DNA from: Lingula anatina
Taxonomy: Eukaryota; Brachiopoda; Lingulata; Lingulida; Lingulidae
DNA length: 64,000 nt
Direction of reading: 5' to 3'
NCBI RefSeq assembly: GCF_001039355.2
Contig: NW_019775851.1
Span: 58,920 to 122,919 of the forward strand
The notes under the pieces were generated by a model that worked only from the letters and a program-made list of their open reading frames with translations, did not search any database and was not told the DNA's origin. Of this stretch, positions 12,020-23,931 are shown piece after piece. Numbering within the stretch: the stretch's first letter is position 1; every line of letters starts with the position of its first letter. The translations under genes and the position numbers were made by a program.

Positions 12020-12435
12020 GCTCATGGGATAGTCTTTTTTCAAAAGTAGACCACATACACATTGAGCAACACTTGACGATTGGTTTTAGAGGCCTATATA
12101 TAAATGCCCAAAAAGGCCACCATTGTTGCCCAGTGAAAGGAATCATGCCACGTCTATCATGTGACGGTCTCTGGGCACCGGGTATGGTGGAGTCCGATTT
12201 CAGCTACCAGTACAGTGAGAGAGTCAGGCGTATATGTTGTTCCCAACCCACAATTAGGAACATGGTTGAATACCACAACATGCAAGGCTCATGCCTACAT
12301 GTCAACTCCTGACCAGGATCGCTGCATCAGGTTGCATCACTTGCTGGACCGGTTTCGCCTTGTCATCCATACAGCACAATAAGCATCTGGCAGGAACAAC
12401 CGTAGCAGCAGCCCCGTTTTTTTTTTTTTTTTTTT
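12020..12435 (+). pseudogene. Tc1/mariner transposase N-terminal fragment, cut by an assembly gap
   Basis: Frames give FRGLYINAQKG, a degraded helix-turn-helix with LWAPGMVE, then TPDQDRCIRLHHLLDRFRLV, which matches the ...TTP.DDRYIRL..LRDRF.. segment preceding the catalytic domain in Tc1-like transposases. Frameshifts and a stop after HTAQ break it. It ends in a T-run and then 'n' at 12436, so the catalytic half is missing from this assembly. Confidence 0.6.
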
Positions 12436-13361
12436 NGATAGCATTTTGTTCATAAACAACTAGTATAATATAAAAGCAATAATATATGTCCCCAATGATT
12501 TCTGAAATATTCAAATTAGGATATCTCAGGCTTTATATTTATAGAAAACGTGTGAGTTATTACCAATGTTTTTGCACCGCATTTTCTAGAATAAAAGAGA
12601 AATCTTAAATTGGTAATAATAGTTTTGAATACATACAAAATCTTGGTATTTGAATCAAAGCTGTAACCTGTGACCTATGACATGATTGAAATGTAACCTA
12701 ATTTAGATGTTGTCTAACCTCCGTAACAGAAAAATATTGTACTACTGTATGTTTACACGTGCATTTTTCTTTAAATACAGTAATATTCTACATCTCTCTG
12801 AATACCTCTATTAAAATAAATGAAAAAAGTTCCCCCGTTTGCAAGGTTCATATTTCTGCATTTCTCTTTTTGGAATTACAATGGCCGTTGAACAAAAATA
12901 GCTAAATGGTTTTATCTCTCTTTTTGGTTTTTTTTTCACAAACGGTCGATCAATTAATCAAATGCTGTTTTTCAGGAGCTTAAGAACTTTTTCACGATAA
13001 TTCTTGTAGAATTGGGACGGACAGAAATTTTTTTTCCGAATCAACTTGACATAGGCATATAACCAAAGGAAAAAAAAAACGTAATATTTGTGGTATATAG
13101 TGGTGGCAACCACTCTTAACATTCTTGCGCGTTCTTAACATAACTCTCAAATTTGCCTGAAATAATAAGACCTAATATAGACTAAGCTTAAAGCTTGTTG
13201 ACATTCATTATATTATGGTTTTACGACCTATCAATTTAGAATAAAGTGATTTTTCTTCAATCAACAGCTAATATTACCGCTAATATTTCGATGTTTCTCA
13301 GAACATCTTCATCAGGAACACCGGAATATTGGAGGTAATATTTGTTTTTATATCTTTTATT

Positions 13362-14079
13362 TGTTAAGGATTATGGGGTAGGACAGTTATAACGATTTTA
13401 TTTATGCGGTTTACTTCTATATGTTCTGTAGTATTTATATCTTTAATGCTATGGTTTAGAGCTAGCATGTACACCTGAAGCCAGACCGCACCATCTCCAA
13501 GCATCCCAAAGATAAACGTTATATAATAAAGTAAATATAAGTCAAACTTTCACTCTCACTCGATGCAATGCAGTGTCTAGTATCAAACTGCATGTATATG
13601 TTATATTTTGTATATGTTACTATGAAAGCTGAATCTATAAGTAAATATTAGTTTAAGTTTCTCGTAGGTAACTTTTAAGGAAATCTGTCTAAATTAACGG
13701 CACGTGACATGTGGGTATATAAAGTCCACACCCGACACTTAACAGTAATAGCAGTAAAGTCCACACCCGACACTTAACAGTAATAGCAGTAACATCAGTA
13801 AAGATACGTCGTATTTCTCACAGCTATTCAAGAAGCACAGAAGAAAGTAATAGCAGTAACATCAGTAGAGATGCATCCTATTTTTCACACCTATTCAAGA
13901 AGCATAGAAGAAAGGCTTAATCAGAGAAAAACAGAGTTGTGCCTTATCATCGTGTTCTAGATCCTTCCATAATACATGTGTAAAGAAATCATTTTACAGG
14001 AAATAATAAAGCACCATATTTAACCGGACTCTGGGCTTGTGTTGATCAATTATATATTACCACCGCGAACAACGTAACA
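13362..14079 (+). mobile_element. Candidate solo LTR or LTR-like repeat
   Basis: Starts TGTTAAGG and ends CGTAACA (TG...CA). It contains TATATAAAG at 13716-13724, a signal AATAAAG at 14005-14011, and a T-rich tract after it, the order expected of a retroelement LTR. No gag/pol frame follows, and target duplications are not evident. The second copy is 17706-18549, which carries an inserted MITE. A 34-bp unit is tandemly doubled here near 13724-13792 but not in that copy. Confidence 0.35.
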
Positions 14080-14239
14080 AAAATAGTGGTAATAGGGATA
14101 TGGAATGGTCGGACCTCCAGTTTCTCAATTTGTATATAAATGTTATCTCAATCTCTGTTGTTTTCTAAAAAGGCATAACCTTTAAGTAGCAAATTTACCT
14201 TTACTTCGGAACGACAGGCCTCGGATACGAAGCCGACTG

Positions 14240-14410
14240 TCACACCCTTGGTGTGGGGTCCGGGGCCTGCTCAAGGAGCCGGAAAATTTTTTGGTATTTT
14301 GGAGAGCAAACAGTGCCCTATGGTACGGTTAAGAGCTGTGATTTAGCTAGTCAAAATTCTAATTTCAAGAGGGAAATAATGGTGTTATATATTTTTCAGA
14401 AACCGAAGGA
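14240..14410 (-). repeat. CAGTGGCGGAT-family repeat, inverted copy
   Basis: The minus strand repeats the body of 6797-7010, including the CTTCGGTTTCTGAAAAATA segment and the ATTTTGACTAGCTAAATCAC segment. The equivalent in the other allele-like copy is about 18710-18870. Confidence 0.6.
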
Positions 14411-14788
14411 GGGTGGTTGCCTTATCTAAAAGCAACAGACCTAGTGGGCTTGGCTTTCGGATAACTTATTAGGACAGGGTTTTAGCTTAAATCTTTTTGC
14501 TAGAAATATTCTTATAATAAAGGTAAAGGTTTGATAGAAATGTAATTTGATTTTTGTGATTTTTAATAGAATGAAATTGTAAAAGACATCTGCAATTTTG
14601 TTTTATATTATTGGCTATTTTTGTATAATGAGCTTTTGTATATAAAGGAAACGTGAGTGAATTGCTCAGCTAACACAATTTGCCTGTGCGAGTACATGAG
14701 ACGTCTCGCGAGGCGCACTTTGAATGTTACCCGTTTTTCATCCGTTATTTTAGGATGTGTTTTTCACGTTTTATACAGCGCCATTACN

Positions 14789-15420
14789 AATGATATCGGT
14801 CTTAGGTTTTTTAACGAGTTGGTAGGCTTATTATGTTTAGGTAGAAGGACGATTATACCCCGGGTAAGAGTTATAGGTAGTTTGTCTTTTTCGTATGCCT
14901 CGTTTATACATCTTATTAAAAAACTATTCAGTTCTTTCCAAAAGAATTTGAAAAATTCGTAAGTAAACCCGTCGGTACCTGGGCTCTTTTCATTTTTCGT
15001 TTGTCTTAATACTGTATAGAGTTCAGCGTAGTTTATCTTTCCTTCGAGCGAGGATGCTTCGGCTTCGGTCAATTTTGGAGTTTCAATATTTTCCAATCGA
15101 GTTTTCATGTCTACTGATTTGTGATTTTGTTTCTTAAATAAATTTTCGTAAAAGCGTGCGGTTTCTTTGAGAATCTCATTTTGTTCAGTAAGAATATTTC
15201 CGTTATCTGTTACCAGTTTAGTTATTGACTTATTTGTAAAATTGCGATTTTCCAGTGCTAAAAAGTATTTTGATGGTTTTTCTCCGTATTCTATCCATCT
15301 TAGCAGCCCCGTTTTTGACTGTTGTGACTATGTATTTGGCAGGTCCCATTTTGTTTTAAAATCATTCTTGAAACTTAATATTTTTGTTTCTGTATGCCAA
15401 TGACCTAAACAAATAATTAA
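14789..15420 (-). pseudogene. L1/Tx1-type LINE reverse-transcriptase fragment
   Basis: The minus-strand frame reads ENRNFTNKSITKLVTDNG, ETARFYENLFKK, then KNEKSPGTDGFTYEFFKFFW and PKHNKPTNSLKNLRPIS. SPGTDGF.YEF...FW and LRPIS are RT motifs 1-2 of L1/Tx1-like elements. The coding sequence runs straight into the 'n' at 14788, so the catalytic YxDD part is lost in the gap. A stop interrupts the frame on the 5' side near 15350. Confidence 0.75.
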
Positions 15421-15993
15421 TATGAAAAGAAATCCAGACTAGGGCTTAAAAAGACAATTATGTCGATAGATATGGCCTCAAATGTTTTAATGACTGTCAG
15501 TATATAACCAAAAGATTTGCAAGATGTTTTGTTTATTGACTCCATGTAATTTAAAATGAAAAGGTGCAGTAATAAGATAAATTTGAAGTGGTCATCCTCC
15601 CCACACCGACGGACTTGGTTGGACTCCCTGTAAATGACAGCTAAAATTTCAGATTAACATTTTGGACTACCTTTTCCCCAAATCCTGCGAAAAACCCTCG
15701 TTGGCCTTTGATGAAATTTCCTTCAGACTCAACCTGTATAAAAAAGAACGTACTTAACCGTCAATCTTATCAAAGACGCTCTTCTATGGAGTCCTAGTAT
15801 AACTGTACCTTACTAGTACACCTTGTCATTAAATAAATGAAAGTGAGATTATCAGTTCAAAACGTAATTTATATGCTCTTTTTTGCCTTTTCCAACATTT
15901 TTAGTGGTTATATGAAATGCAGAATACCATGCACTCGCCTCATTAATGACTAATTGAATGAATCTTACTTACTCATTATTGAATATTTACATA

Positions 15994-17309
15994 CACTGAT
16001 GCTCATAAGTTAAGCAACACTTTCTTATTTCTCGAATTTCTCAGCAACCAAAAAATTTATTGAGGCAAAATTTGTACAGTAGCTAGATATTTCTCCTGTT
16101 TTTACTTTGACTTACTGGACCGTGACATTAGAGTACTATTTACTGTTGGACACGATAGAATATGCAATGGGGGTGCCACTTGCGAAAACCACAGTTTGGC
16201 CATGCCATGAGGAGCTTCCAGTTTGGCTAGTTTCATGGGCACAATGTGTTATTTTGGACTAACCAATGGTTAGAAGAGGAATCAACGAGGTAATCAGATG
16301 GCAAATAATGGGAAGGCATCGTGCTGGGGTGCCAAAGAGACAGATTGCAAGGCAACAAAAAAGCAGCACCAAGTCAAGTGTTCAAGCTGGTAGCAAAATG
16401 GTGCCAAACTCATCATGTATTGGACAAGCCTCTTTCTGGTAGACCAATATTAACCGACGCAAGAGATGAAGATATCTGGTTCGATTATGCCACCAGGACC
16501 AGTTCATATCAGCAAAACAATGAAAAATTGCCACCGTAAGTCATTCAAGGGAGGTGCCCTGGTCAACAATACAGAGACGAAATACCATTGGGGTGCATAC
16601 AATCACACATTTAAGCAAATCCAGAAAGAAAAATCATTTTGGTGCAGGACAATGCGCCCATCCAGAAAGCATGGTCCGTGCAAGACGCGCTGCAACAGCG
16701 CGGTATCCCACATTTGGATTGGCCTGCATATTTATCAATTCTCAATGTAATAGAACATGCTTAGGATATGATTGACAGGGCAGTAAATGAGAGGTAACGT
16801 CCAGTTAGAAACATTAGAGAGGTCCAGCAGGCAGTAAATGAAGAATGGAACCGGCTCTCAAAGCAAGATTGGCAGAATTTGATTGCAAGTTGCAGGAGAC
16901 AATGTGAAACTGTTGTTCAAAACCAGGGAAAGCACACCCTATATTTATTGCATAATAGACGATTAATCATCTATTATCTACAGTCTACTTTTATTAAAAC
17001 TAATTCTTAAATGATCGAACTTTATTTTTTCATAATAAGCTGTTTTAATCAGCACGTACTTTTTGCTGTGTGAGCATACTTTTTTGACACATGGTTTGGC
17101 ATATTTTAGTACCGTTTGGTTAATAAAGTTATTTTGATTATTACAATAAGCTGTGTGGTGTATTTCTTTAACCGAAATATTCAACTTGAATAAGTTATTT
17201 ATAAAATATGAAAGAAATATGCATAATCCCACCAACAAATGAAATAATGATCAGGATTGAAGAAACTTCTGAAAAAATCAGGGTGTTGCCTAACTTATGA
17301 GCATCAGTG
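15994..17309. mobile_element. Tc1/mariner transposon with both ends
   Basis: Left end CACTGATGCTCATAAGTTA and right end TAACTTATGAGCATCAGTG are inverted repeats about 27 bp long with one mismatch. Both are flanked by TA (15992-15993 and 17310-17311), the target duplicated by this superfamily. Total length is 1316 bp, near the autonomous size, but the transposase inside is decayed. An AT-rich filler follows the gene. Confidence 0.9.
16316..16970 (+). pseudogene. Tc1-like transposase, inactivated
   Basis: Fragments in different frames give QVFKLVAKWCQTHHV...GRPILTDARDEDI (the paired HTH region and linker GRPR-like motif), VQDNAPIQKAW-like coding after frameshifts, WPAYLSILNVIEHA, REVQQAVNEEWNRLSKQD and LIASCRRQCETVVQNQGKHT. 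The last three match the C-terminal ...NPIEH.WD...EEWN...MRRRC..V....G.HT consensus. The Asp before NPIEH is changed and several stops and frameshifts occur, so no active enzyme is encoded. Confidence 0.8.
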
Positions 17310-17480
17310 TATTTCAGGATACTTCTTGGTCGCAAGTTAAAACTGTCTATGGATATATAACTCGAAAAAAAAATCCCACACAGTTTTCATCCAACCGATT
17401 GCAAATGTTATTTCACTTTTGTAGGGTCATATCATATCAAATAGATTTACATTCTAAAAACTTGACATTAAAATTTGTTA

Positions 17481-19240
17481 AACATAACTCTCAAATTTGC
17501 CTGAAATAATAAGACCTAATATAGACTAAGCTTAAAGCTTGTTGACATTCATTACATTATGGTTTTACGACCTATCAATTTAGAATAAAGTGATTTTTCT
17601 TCAATCAACAGCTAATATTACCGCTAATATTTCAATGTTTCTCAGAACATCTTCATCAGGAACACCGGAATATTGGAGGTAATATTTGTTTTTATATCTT
17701 TTATCTGTTAAGGATTATGGGGTAGGAGAGTTATAACGATTTTATTTATGCGGTTTACTTCTATATGTTCTGTAGTATTTATATCTTTAATGCTATGTTT
17801 TAGAGCTAGCATGTACACCTGAAGCCAGACCGCACCATCTCCAAGCATCCCAAAGATAAACGTTATATAATAAACAGGCCCGTAGCCAGCAATTTCAAAT
17901 GGGGGGTTCGTTTTCTGAAAAAGTGGAGCTTTTACCATAAAACCATCATGTACCTAGATCAAATTTTATCCAAAGTGGACCTTTTCCCAGCAAAAAGGGC
18001 GGTTCTTTCGAACCCCCCGAACCCCCCTGGCTACGGGCCTGATAAAGTAAATATAAGTCAAACTTTCACTCTCACTCGATGCAATGCAGTGTCTAGTATC
18101 AAACTGCATGTATATGTTATATTCTATGTTACTATGAAAGCTGAATCTATAAGTAAATATTAGTGTCAGTTTCTCGTAGGTAACTTTTAAGGAAATTTGT
18201 CTAAATTAACGGCACGTGACATGTGGGTATATAAAGTCCACACCCGTCACTTAACAGTTATACATCAGTAAAGATACGTCGTATTTCTCACAGCTATTCA
18301 AGAAGCACAGAAGAAAGTAATAGCAGTAACATCAGTAGAGATGCATCCTATTTTTCACACCTATTCAAGAAGCATAGAAGAAAGGCTAAATCAGAGAAAA
18401 ACAGAGTTGTGCCTTATCATCGTGTTCTAGATCCTTCCAGAATACATGTGTAAAGAAATCATTTTACAGGAAATAATAAAGCACCATATTTAACCGGACT
18501 CTGGGCTTGTGTTGATCAATTATATATTACCACCGCGAATAACGTAACAAAAATAGTGGTAATAGGGGTATGGAATGGTCGGACCTCCAGTTTCTCAATT
18601 TGTATATAAATATTATCACAATCTCTGTTGTTTTCTAAAAAGGCATAACCTTTAAGTAGCAAATTTACCTTTACTTCGGAACGACAGGCCTCGGATACGA
18701 AGCCGACTGTCACCCCCTTGGTGTGCTCAAGGAGCCGGAAAATTTTTTGGTATTTTGGAGAGCAAACAGTGCCCTTTGGTACGGTTGAGAGCTGTGATTT
18801 AGCTAGTCAAAATTCTAATTTCAAGAGGGAAATATTGGTGTTATATATTTTTCAGAAACCGAAGGAGGGTGGTTGCCTTAACTAAAAGCAACAGACGTAG
18901 TGGGCTTGGCTTTCGGATAACTTATTAGGACAGGGTTTTAGCTTAAATCTTTTTGCTAGAAATATTCTTATAATAAAGGTAAAGGTTTGATAGAAATGTA
19001 ATTTGATTTTTGTGATTTTTAATAGAATGAAATTGTAAAAGACATCTGCAATTTTGTTTTATATTATTGGCTATTTTTGTATAATGAGCTTTTGTATAAA
19101 GGAAACGTGAGTGAATTGCTCAGCTAACACAATTTGCCTGTGCGAGTACATGAGACGTCTCGCGAGGCGCACTTTGAATGTTACCCGTTTTTCATCCGTT
19201 ATTTTAGGATGTGTTTTTCACGTTTTATACAGCGCCATTA
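17481..19240. repeat. Segment duplicated at 13137-14786
   Basis: Nearly identical to 13137-14786. It differs by a 167-bp MITE insertion (17875-18041), loss of a 34-bp tandem copy, and scattered substitutions. The first copy stops at 'n' 14788 and this one continues into unique sequence. Confidence 0.85.
17875..18041. mobile_element. 167-bp MITE with documented empty site
   Basis: Terminal inverted repeats CAGGCCCGTAGCCAG / CTGGCTACGGGCCTG are perfect over 15 bp. ATAAA flanks both sides, and the matching stretch at about 13524-13535 has a single ATAAA with no insert. This proves insertion with a 5-bp duplication. There is no coding capacity. Confidence 0.9.
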
Positions 19241-19385
19241 AGACATCATTGCCTGCGCGCTTTCCGAACACGTTTTGCGAAGACGTTTGGCGCACTCTGA
19301 ATTTTTCCTGTTTGTCCCTCTATGATTTTAAGGGGCGTTTTTCACTTTTTACATGTGGGTTATTAAGATATCAGTGCCAGTGTCC
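19150..19385 (+). repeat. Two diverged tandem units of about 120 bp
   Basis: GACGTCTCGCGAGGCGCACT...CGCCATTAAGACATCATTGCC is followed by GAAGACGTTTGGCGCACTCTG...TTATTAAGATATCAGTGCC. The two share order and core words such as GGCGCACT.TGAAT and TTTTTCAC.TTTTA.A. An alternative is the ends of an unrecognised element. Confidence 0.5.
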
Positions 19386-19592
19386 GGTAAAGGTGTAACC
19401 ATTCCCTGGATTCTATTCGAACACTCTTACGTTATTTATTCAATGAGGTAAAAATGAAAACCACGCCAGTCAGCAAAATGTACTTCATATAGGCTGTGTA
19501 ATTCAGGTTATTTCATCATTTTGGCTTTAACGCAAAGACCACTTTCTAGTTTTTTACTTCTCACTTCAACCCCTGAACCAGTCGAGGCAGAC

Positions 19593-19815
19593 TGTTTGGG
19601 CGTATTCCCAGACATTTAGATCGATCTATCCCCGTGGGGAGTCTCACTAGATTACTGTCAGATAATCCAGCTTAAATGTCCGTCCCGCCTACTACAAGCT
19701 GTAAGGGGGTAATTAACTTTCGTGCCCGCTCGGCTGACAGCTATTTAGCGTGAACCCCCAGGGAGTTAGGTCGATCTAGTTTGGATCGTTCCAATTTCTG
19801 GGAATGGGGTCAAAG
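19593..19815. mobile_element. MITE-like repeat with AGATCGATC ends
   Basis: The left end has TTCCCAGACATTTAGATCGATCT-like sequence (here TTTAGATCGATCTATCC) and the right end GGATCG..CTAATTTCTGGGAA-like sequence, forming degenerate inverted ends. The interior GCGTGAACCCCCAGGGAGTT is shared with 31550-31790 and 32910-33015. It has no open frame. Confidence 0.55.
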
Positions 19816-20464
19816 ACTGGGGAAAAATCGCTGGCAGGGTTTTGGAGTAGTAAATGATGTCATTAAATCGGCTTTAAAAGGTGATTGTGGGTGCTCAGGT
19901 ATAAGACAATTTTGAGAAATTCGCGCTCACTTCCCGTCCATTGTACTCCAAACGGATGAAAAATGGAGTTAAACGCCCCATTCCCATTGCTATCTCACTT
20001 CGAAAGGTGATAAATTGACGATTAAAGCCTTGAGTTGCCTATTATTGCAACGAAAAAACATATTTTCATTTTCAGTACCTGGTACAATAAGGGTTACAAT
20101 ATCCTTAATCTGCACTAGCTTTAGGTCTTGGGTCTAATTGACCAAATGCTCATAAGAAATGCTCATAAGAAACATTGGTATTGCCTACAGTTATGATTAT
20201 CCACATGTCTGCCAATCATTTGGAATAAGTATTCATAAAATATTTGCCTCCGATGACAAGGAAACTGTTTAGCATGGCATTTGAGAAAATCATTATCTTA
20301 GTCCTTTCCATTACTCTTACTAACTCTAATCCTTTTCCTCCTGAAGCCCCCGTCATATTTATTCGGAATCAAAAGGAATCAAACAGAACCAGCCGGTATG
20401 ACTAAATTTTAAAATTCGTACCATATTCGGGAGGGAATTTCAAATTGGCCTAAATTCTTACGGC

Positions 20465-20650
20465 TTTGTTAGAATGCCTCTGGAATACTTAGAATACACA
20501 TCGAACCCGCCTGGAATGATTCTTGCACATAACAGGTATATTACCTCTCAAATGCATCTCGAATGTAGTTGGAATACAGTAGGAATATTGCGAATGTTGT
20601 TAGAATGCAGTCAGAATATTTCAAATGAAATTCAAATGCCGTACGATTGT
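20465..20650 (+). repeat. Left subterminal phased GAAT array
   Basis: GAATR words recur at intervals of 9 or 11 bp. Examples are GAATGTAGTTG, GAATACAGTAG, GAATATTGC, GAATGTTGTTA and GAATGCAGTCA in succession from 20561, with an earlier run from 20472. These are likely binding sites for the element's own proteins on one face of the helix. Confidence 0.7.
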
Positions 20651-20943
20651 GGTTTGACTGTTGGCCGAATACAGGCTGAAGTATGTCAGAAGATTCCTCA
20701 AATGATGTACGAATTGAACTCAAATGCATTCAAAACGCTCCTGGTATGGCTGCCAATGATGGTTTGAAAAATCAAGAATTCAAACAGAATGCAGCTAAAA
20801 TACTTAGAATTACTTTCGAATATGTTTAGAATGTAACACGAATGCCCAGTGTATAAAGAACGCCCCTGGAATGGTCACTGATAGGGTATAAAATGGTGCG
20901 GAATGTTGCATTTTCATCAGTCTCATCCCCGCCACCATAGACA

Positions 20944-22073
20944 ATGGACAACCTGGACCATTTTGCTTTGCTGCAAATTGCTGACCTCCAGCAAGACCTG
21001 CTTGAAAGAGATGTGGGGGCCAGAAAAAGAAACAAAAGGAGAAGACGTAGGAGATATCAGACTCGACAATGGTTGGCAGAGGACAGGAGGAGGCTGTATA
21101 GACATTACTCAAGACTGACGGAGGAGCTTAGAGTAGAAGACGCACAGTCTTTCTTCAACTACCTCAGGATGGAGCCTGACATGTTTAATGAGTTAGTGTA
21201 AAGAGTGGGGCCAAGAATAAAGAAGCTGGATACCAAAATGAGGAAGGCGCTACCGCTATCACCTGCCCAACCACTCCAAGAGAATGGGCACCTATTGAGG
21301 AGGTCTTCAGAAACAGGTGGAATGTTCCTCACTCTGTAGGAGCTCTAGATAGCCAGCATGTAGCCATCAGGAAACCTGCCAAGAGTGGTTCCTTGTACCA
21401 TAACTACAAGGGATTCTTTTCTGTGGTTATCATGGCCCTTGTGGATGGAGACTACAAGTTTCTGTAGATAGACATCAGTGCATATGGAAGTATGTCTGAT
21501 GCTCAGATTTTCAACCTGTCTGAGCTCAAGGACTGCCTGGAAGATGGGAGTATAGGATTGCCTAAGCCTTCCCCCTTACCCAAAGATGACGAGTCTATGT
21601 CATACTTTATCCTGGGAGATGATGCCTTTGGAATAAGGACGTTCTAGAGGAAACCAGATGGTAACAGGAATCTCCATAGGGAAGAAAAGATGTATAACTA
21701 CAGGGTTTCCAGGGATCAACGTGTGGTGGAGAACGCATTTGGTATTTTGGCCCAGAGATGGCAAGTCCTCCGGACCACCATGCAGCCAAGTCTTTCCATT
21801 GTGCAGGACATCATTGAATGCTTTGTGTGCCTGCACAACTTAATGAAGATCTGTTATCCTGTTCTCCACAGTGGTTTGGTGGATGAGGAAGATGATGAGC
21901 ACAGTGCAGTTCCAGAAGCCTGGAGGCAAGTTGTTCAGCTTGAAGATGTGCAGCATGCTGCAGGAAGAAACAGAGACACCAAAGCTGGAAAGAGGCAACG
22001 GGAAATCCTCAAGCATTACTTCAACAACCCAGCAGGAGCTGTGCCATGGCAGAACAGGATGACTGATGGATAG
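20944..22073 (+). pseudogene. Harbinger DDE transposase, decayed
   Basis: Starts MDNLDHFALLQIADLQQDLL and shows an Arg-rich N-terminal region. Homology then runs through [97 protein letters not shown] and a C-terminal VPWQNRMTDG. The three catalytic acids are still present: Asp at 21348, Asp at 21618, Glu at 21729. Three premature stops (21199, 21465, 21645) and a deletion of roughly 50-60 codons at about 21262 inactivate it. The start Met is well placed for the family. Confidence 0.85.
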
Positions 22074-22622
22074 CATGATGCTATGGTGATGTCATATGAC
22101 ATATATACACTGGGCGTATTGTTGTCCAGATAATGAAATTAATAAAAGTAATGATTTCCTTTTCATTTTATCTAAGAGATGTTGCAATAAAGTCCAGAGT
22201 CATGAAACTTTCATTTATTATCAATGTATTTTCACAAAAAAGGTACAGAAAGCGCATCATTTATCAAAAAAGGTAATTATAAAGATAAGTTACAAAATAA
22301 AACAAAAAAATAATTTAAATATTTCATTTGAATGTTCGGAAAAAGAAAAAAAGAAAAAATATCTATCCTCAAGTTACAGTGTCACAAAAATATAAATAAC
22401 TCTGCCTCCCATCATCCGATTCTGACTGCTCAGAATGCTGAATAAGTGTCGGAGAATTCACACCTGGACGAGGGGTGTTGAGTTCCGGGTTCTGATCATC
22501 TTGGTTGGTGTTGAGTATAGTTAAGCTGCTGTAGGAATCACTGTTGAAGCCACTCAGGGCAGTAAAGCTCCTCATATCCTTGCTCTTGGCTAGACGATGG
22601 TGAAGGCTGTGGCAGTGGGGTG
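22074..22622. other. Non-coding spacer inside the Harbinger element
   Basis: Separates the 3' ends of two convergent element genes. It is AT-rich and probably holds both 3'UTRs. An AATAAA-like run lies near 22138 for the transposase. Confidence 0.4.
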
Positions 22623-23931
22623 CTAGTAGAGTATGTGGATGAAGCCGACTGTGGTCTGATGTGAGGCTGTTGTTAGAATTGTTGCTGTGCCCAGCTGGCC
22701 TCCTGTGAGCCCCAGACAGAAGTTGATTGGTGGTACTGTGCTGGCAACTGTGACGGATGAGGCTGCCAATCTGGGCACCGGGATAGGAACAGGAGTGCAA
22801 GGCATGTAGAACTGTTCTTGCTGCAGCTGCTGAGTCTGCATGTGAGGCTGTTGGTGAAGCTCATACTGATACTTCTGTAGTAGGCTACTGACTTCCCTTT
22901 GGAACCTCAGCCGCATTGGAGGAGAAAACGCGTATGTGGCCTCCTTCATGAAGTCGGCAAATGTGTCATTCTGGCGTTGCATTGGTGACTTCTCAGCCTT
23001 GGATAGCTTGTTAATCAGTTGTCTTTGCAGTTCAGCAATATTGCTCCTAGTAGCCTCAGTGTCATCAGTAGCCCTCGACTTGGACCCAAAGGAAGTCTCT
23101 GCATCAGACTGAACGGCTGCAGGGGGATGATGATCAGCGGCATCAGACTCAGACTCAGAATGGGGATGTCCTGCTACAGCAGCCGAAGCTGCCCCGGCTT
23201 GGACCTTGGCCTTCATCTGGAGGAAAAACAGCCATAAGTTATGTGAAAATAAGTGGACAAAAGTTGCAATTTCATAAAAAAAAATAAATAAATAAAAATA
23301 CTTACACGTACAGGCACCCTTTTTTGACATGGACGATGAGAAAGGGCCTGAGAAATTCGAATTGGCACAGGATCCAACAGTCCCTTGCAGCGAGTTCATT
23401 GTTGCCAGAACCTGAGGGTGTCTGCTTCAACTTGCCGAACCTTGATCTCATGTTTGCGTACCACTTCTTCAGCTGGTATCTGGTCTTGCCCATACCCCTG
23501 GCCTTCTGCTCCCACAACGCGTCCTTTAGGCCCTTCTTGACGTAGTTATGGTGCTTCTTGTTGAGGAGGCAATTTTGCTTGGAAGGCTGGAGCCAGTCAA
23601 CCATCTCTAGCTCCTGCTCCTTAGTGAAGTCAGCCGATACCAGCTCCCCCTTGCGCCTTTTGTTGGACTTGGCAGTCTCGCTTGTAGGAGGAGCACCATC
23701 ACAGTCAGAGGACGAGTGTGTAGCTTGCTGGTGGACTTCGGCTATTATGCCCACCTGGGAAGCAAAGGCAGGGGCTGTGGACTCAACTTCAGACTCTGAA
23801 GGTGCTGGGGTTTCTTTAATGATAGGAGCTGGATCTTCAGGGGCTTTTTGAGGTGCAGCACCTCTGCCCCGTCCGTGGCCGCGGCCAGTGGTGGAGTTTT
23901 TCACCTTTCCTCCCTTCTTTCTTGGCGGCAT
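22623..23931 (-). CDS. MADF-BESS DNA-binding protein of a Harbinger element
   Basis: Two exons, 23931..23308 and 23216..22623, joined in phase 0 (donor GTGTAA, acceptor CTCCAG), give about 405 residues. Exon 1 has a basic Gly-Arg N-terminus (GRGHGRGRGAAP), an acidic linker, and a MADF-like domain at about residues 100-195: EQELEMVDWL...KHHNYVKKGLKDALWEQKA...QLKKWYANMRSRFGKL...FLRPF. Exon 2 has a BESS-like segment (FADFMKEATYAFSPPMRLRF, continuing to QREVSSLLQKYQYE) and a Gln-rich tail. No stop or frameshift is seen, unlike the neighbouring transposase. The usual role is binding the transposon ends and helping the transposase enter the nucleus. Alternative: a domesticated host gene; only conservation in other genomes would show that. 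Confidence 0.7.

Larger units (their letters stand above)
12437..14787. other. Redundant contig between two 'n' gaps, probable alternative haplotype
   Basis: Bounded by 'n' at 12436 and 14788. Its first part (12437-13111) matches 7393-8119 and its second part (13137-14786) matches 17481-19240, joined by only about 25 bp. It therefore reads like an allele lacking most of what lies between 8120 and 17480, placed inside the scaffold by the assembler. Confidence 0.75.

Noticed and set aside
22096-22395. 99-codon frame after the Harbinger transposase
   Set aside because: Lys/Asn-rich low-complexity reading of AT-rich 3' sequence; no domain.
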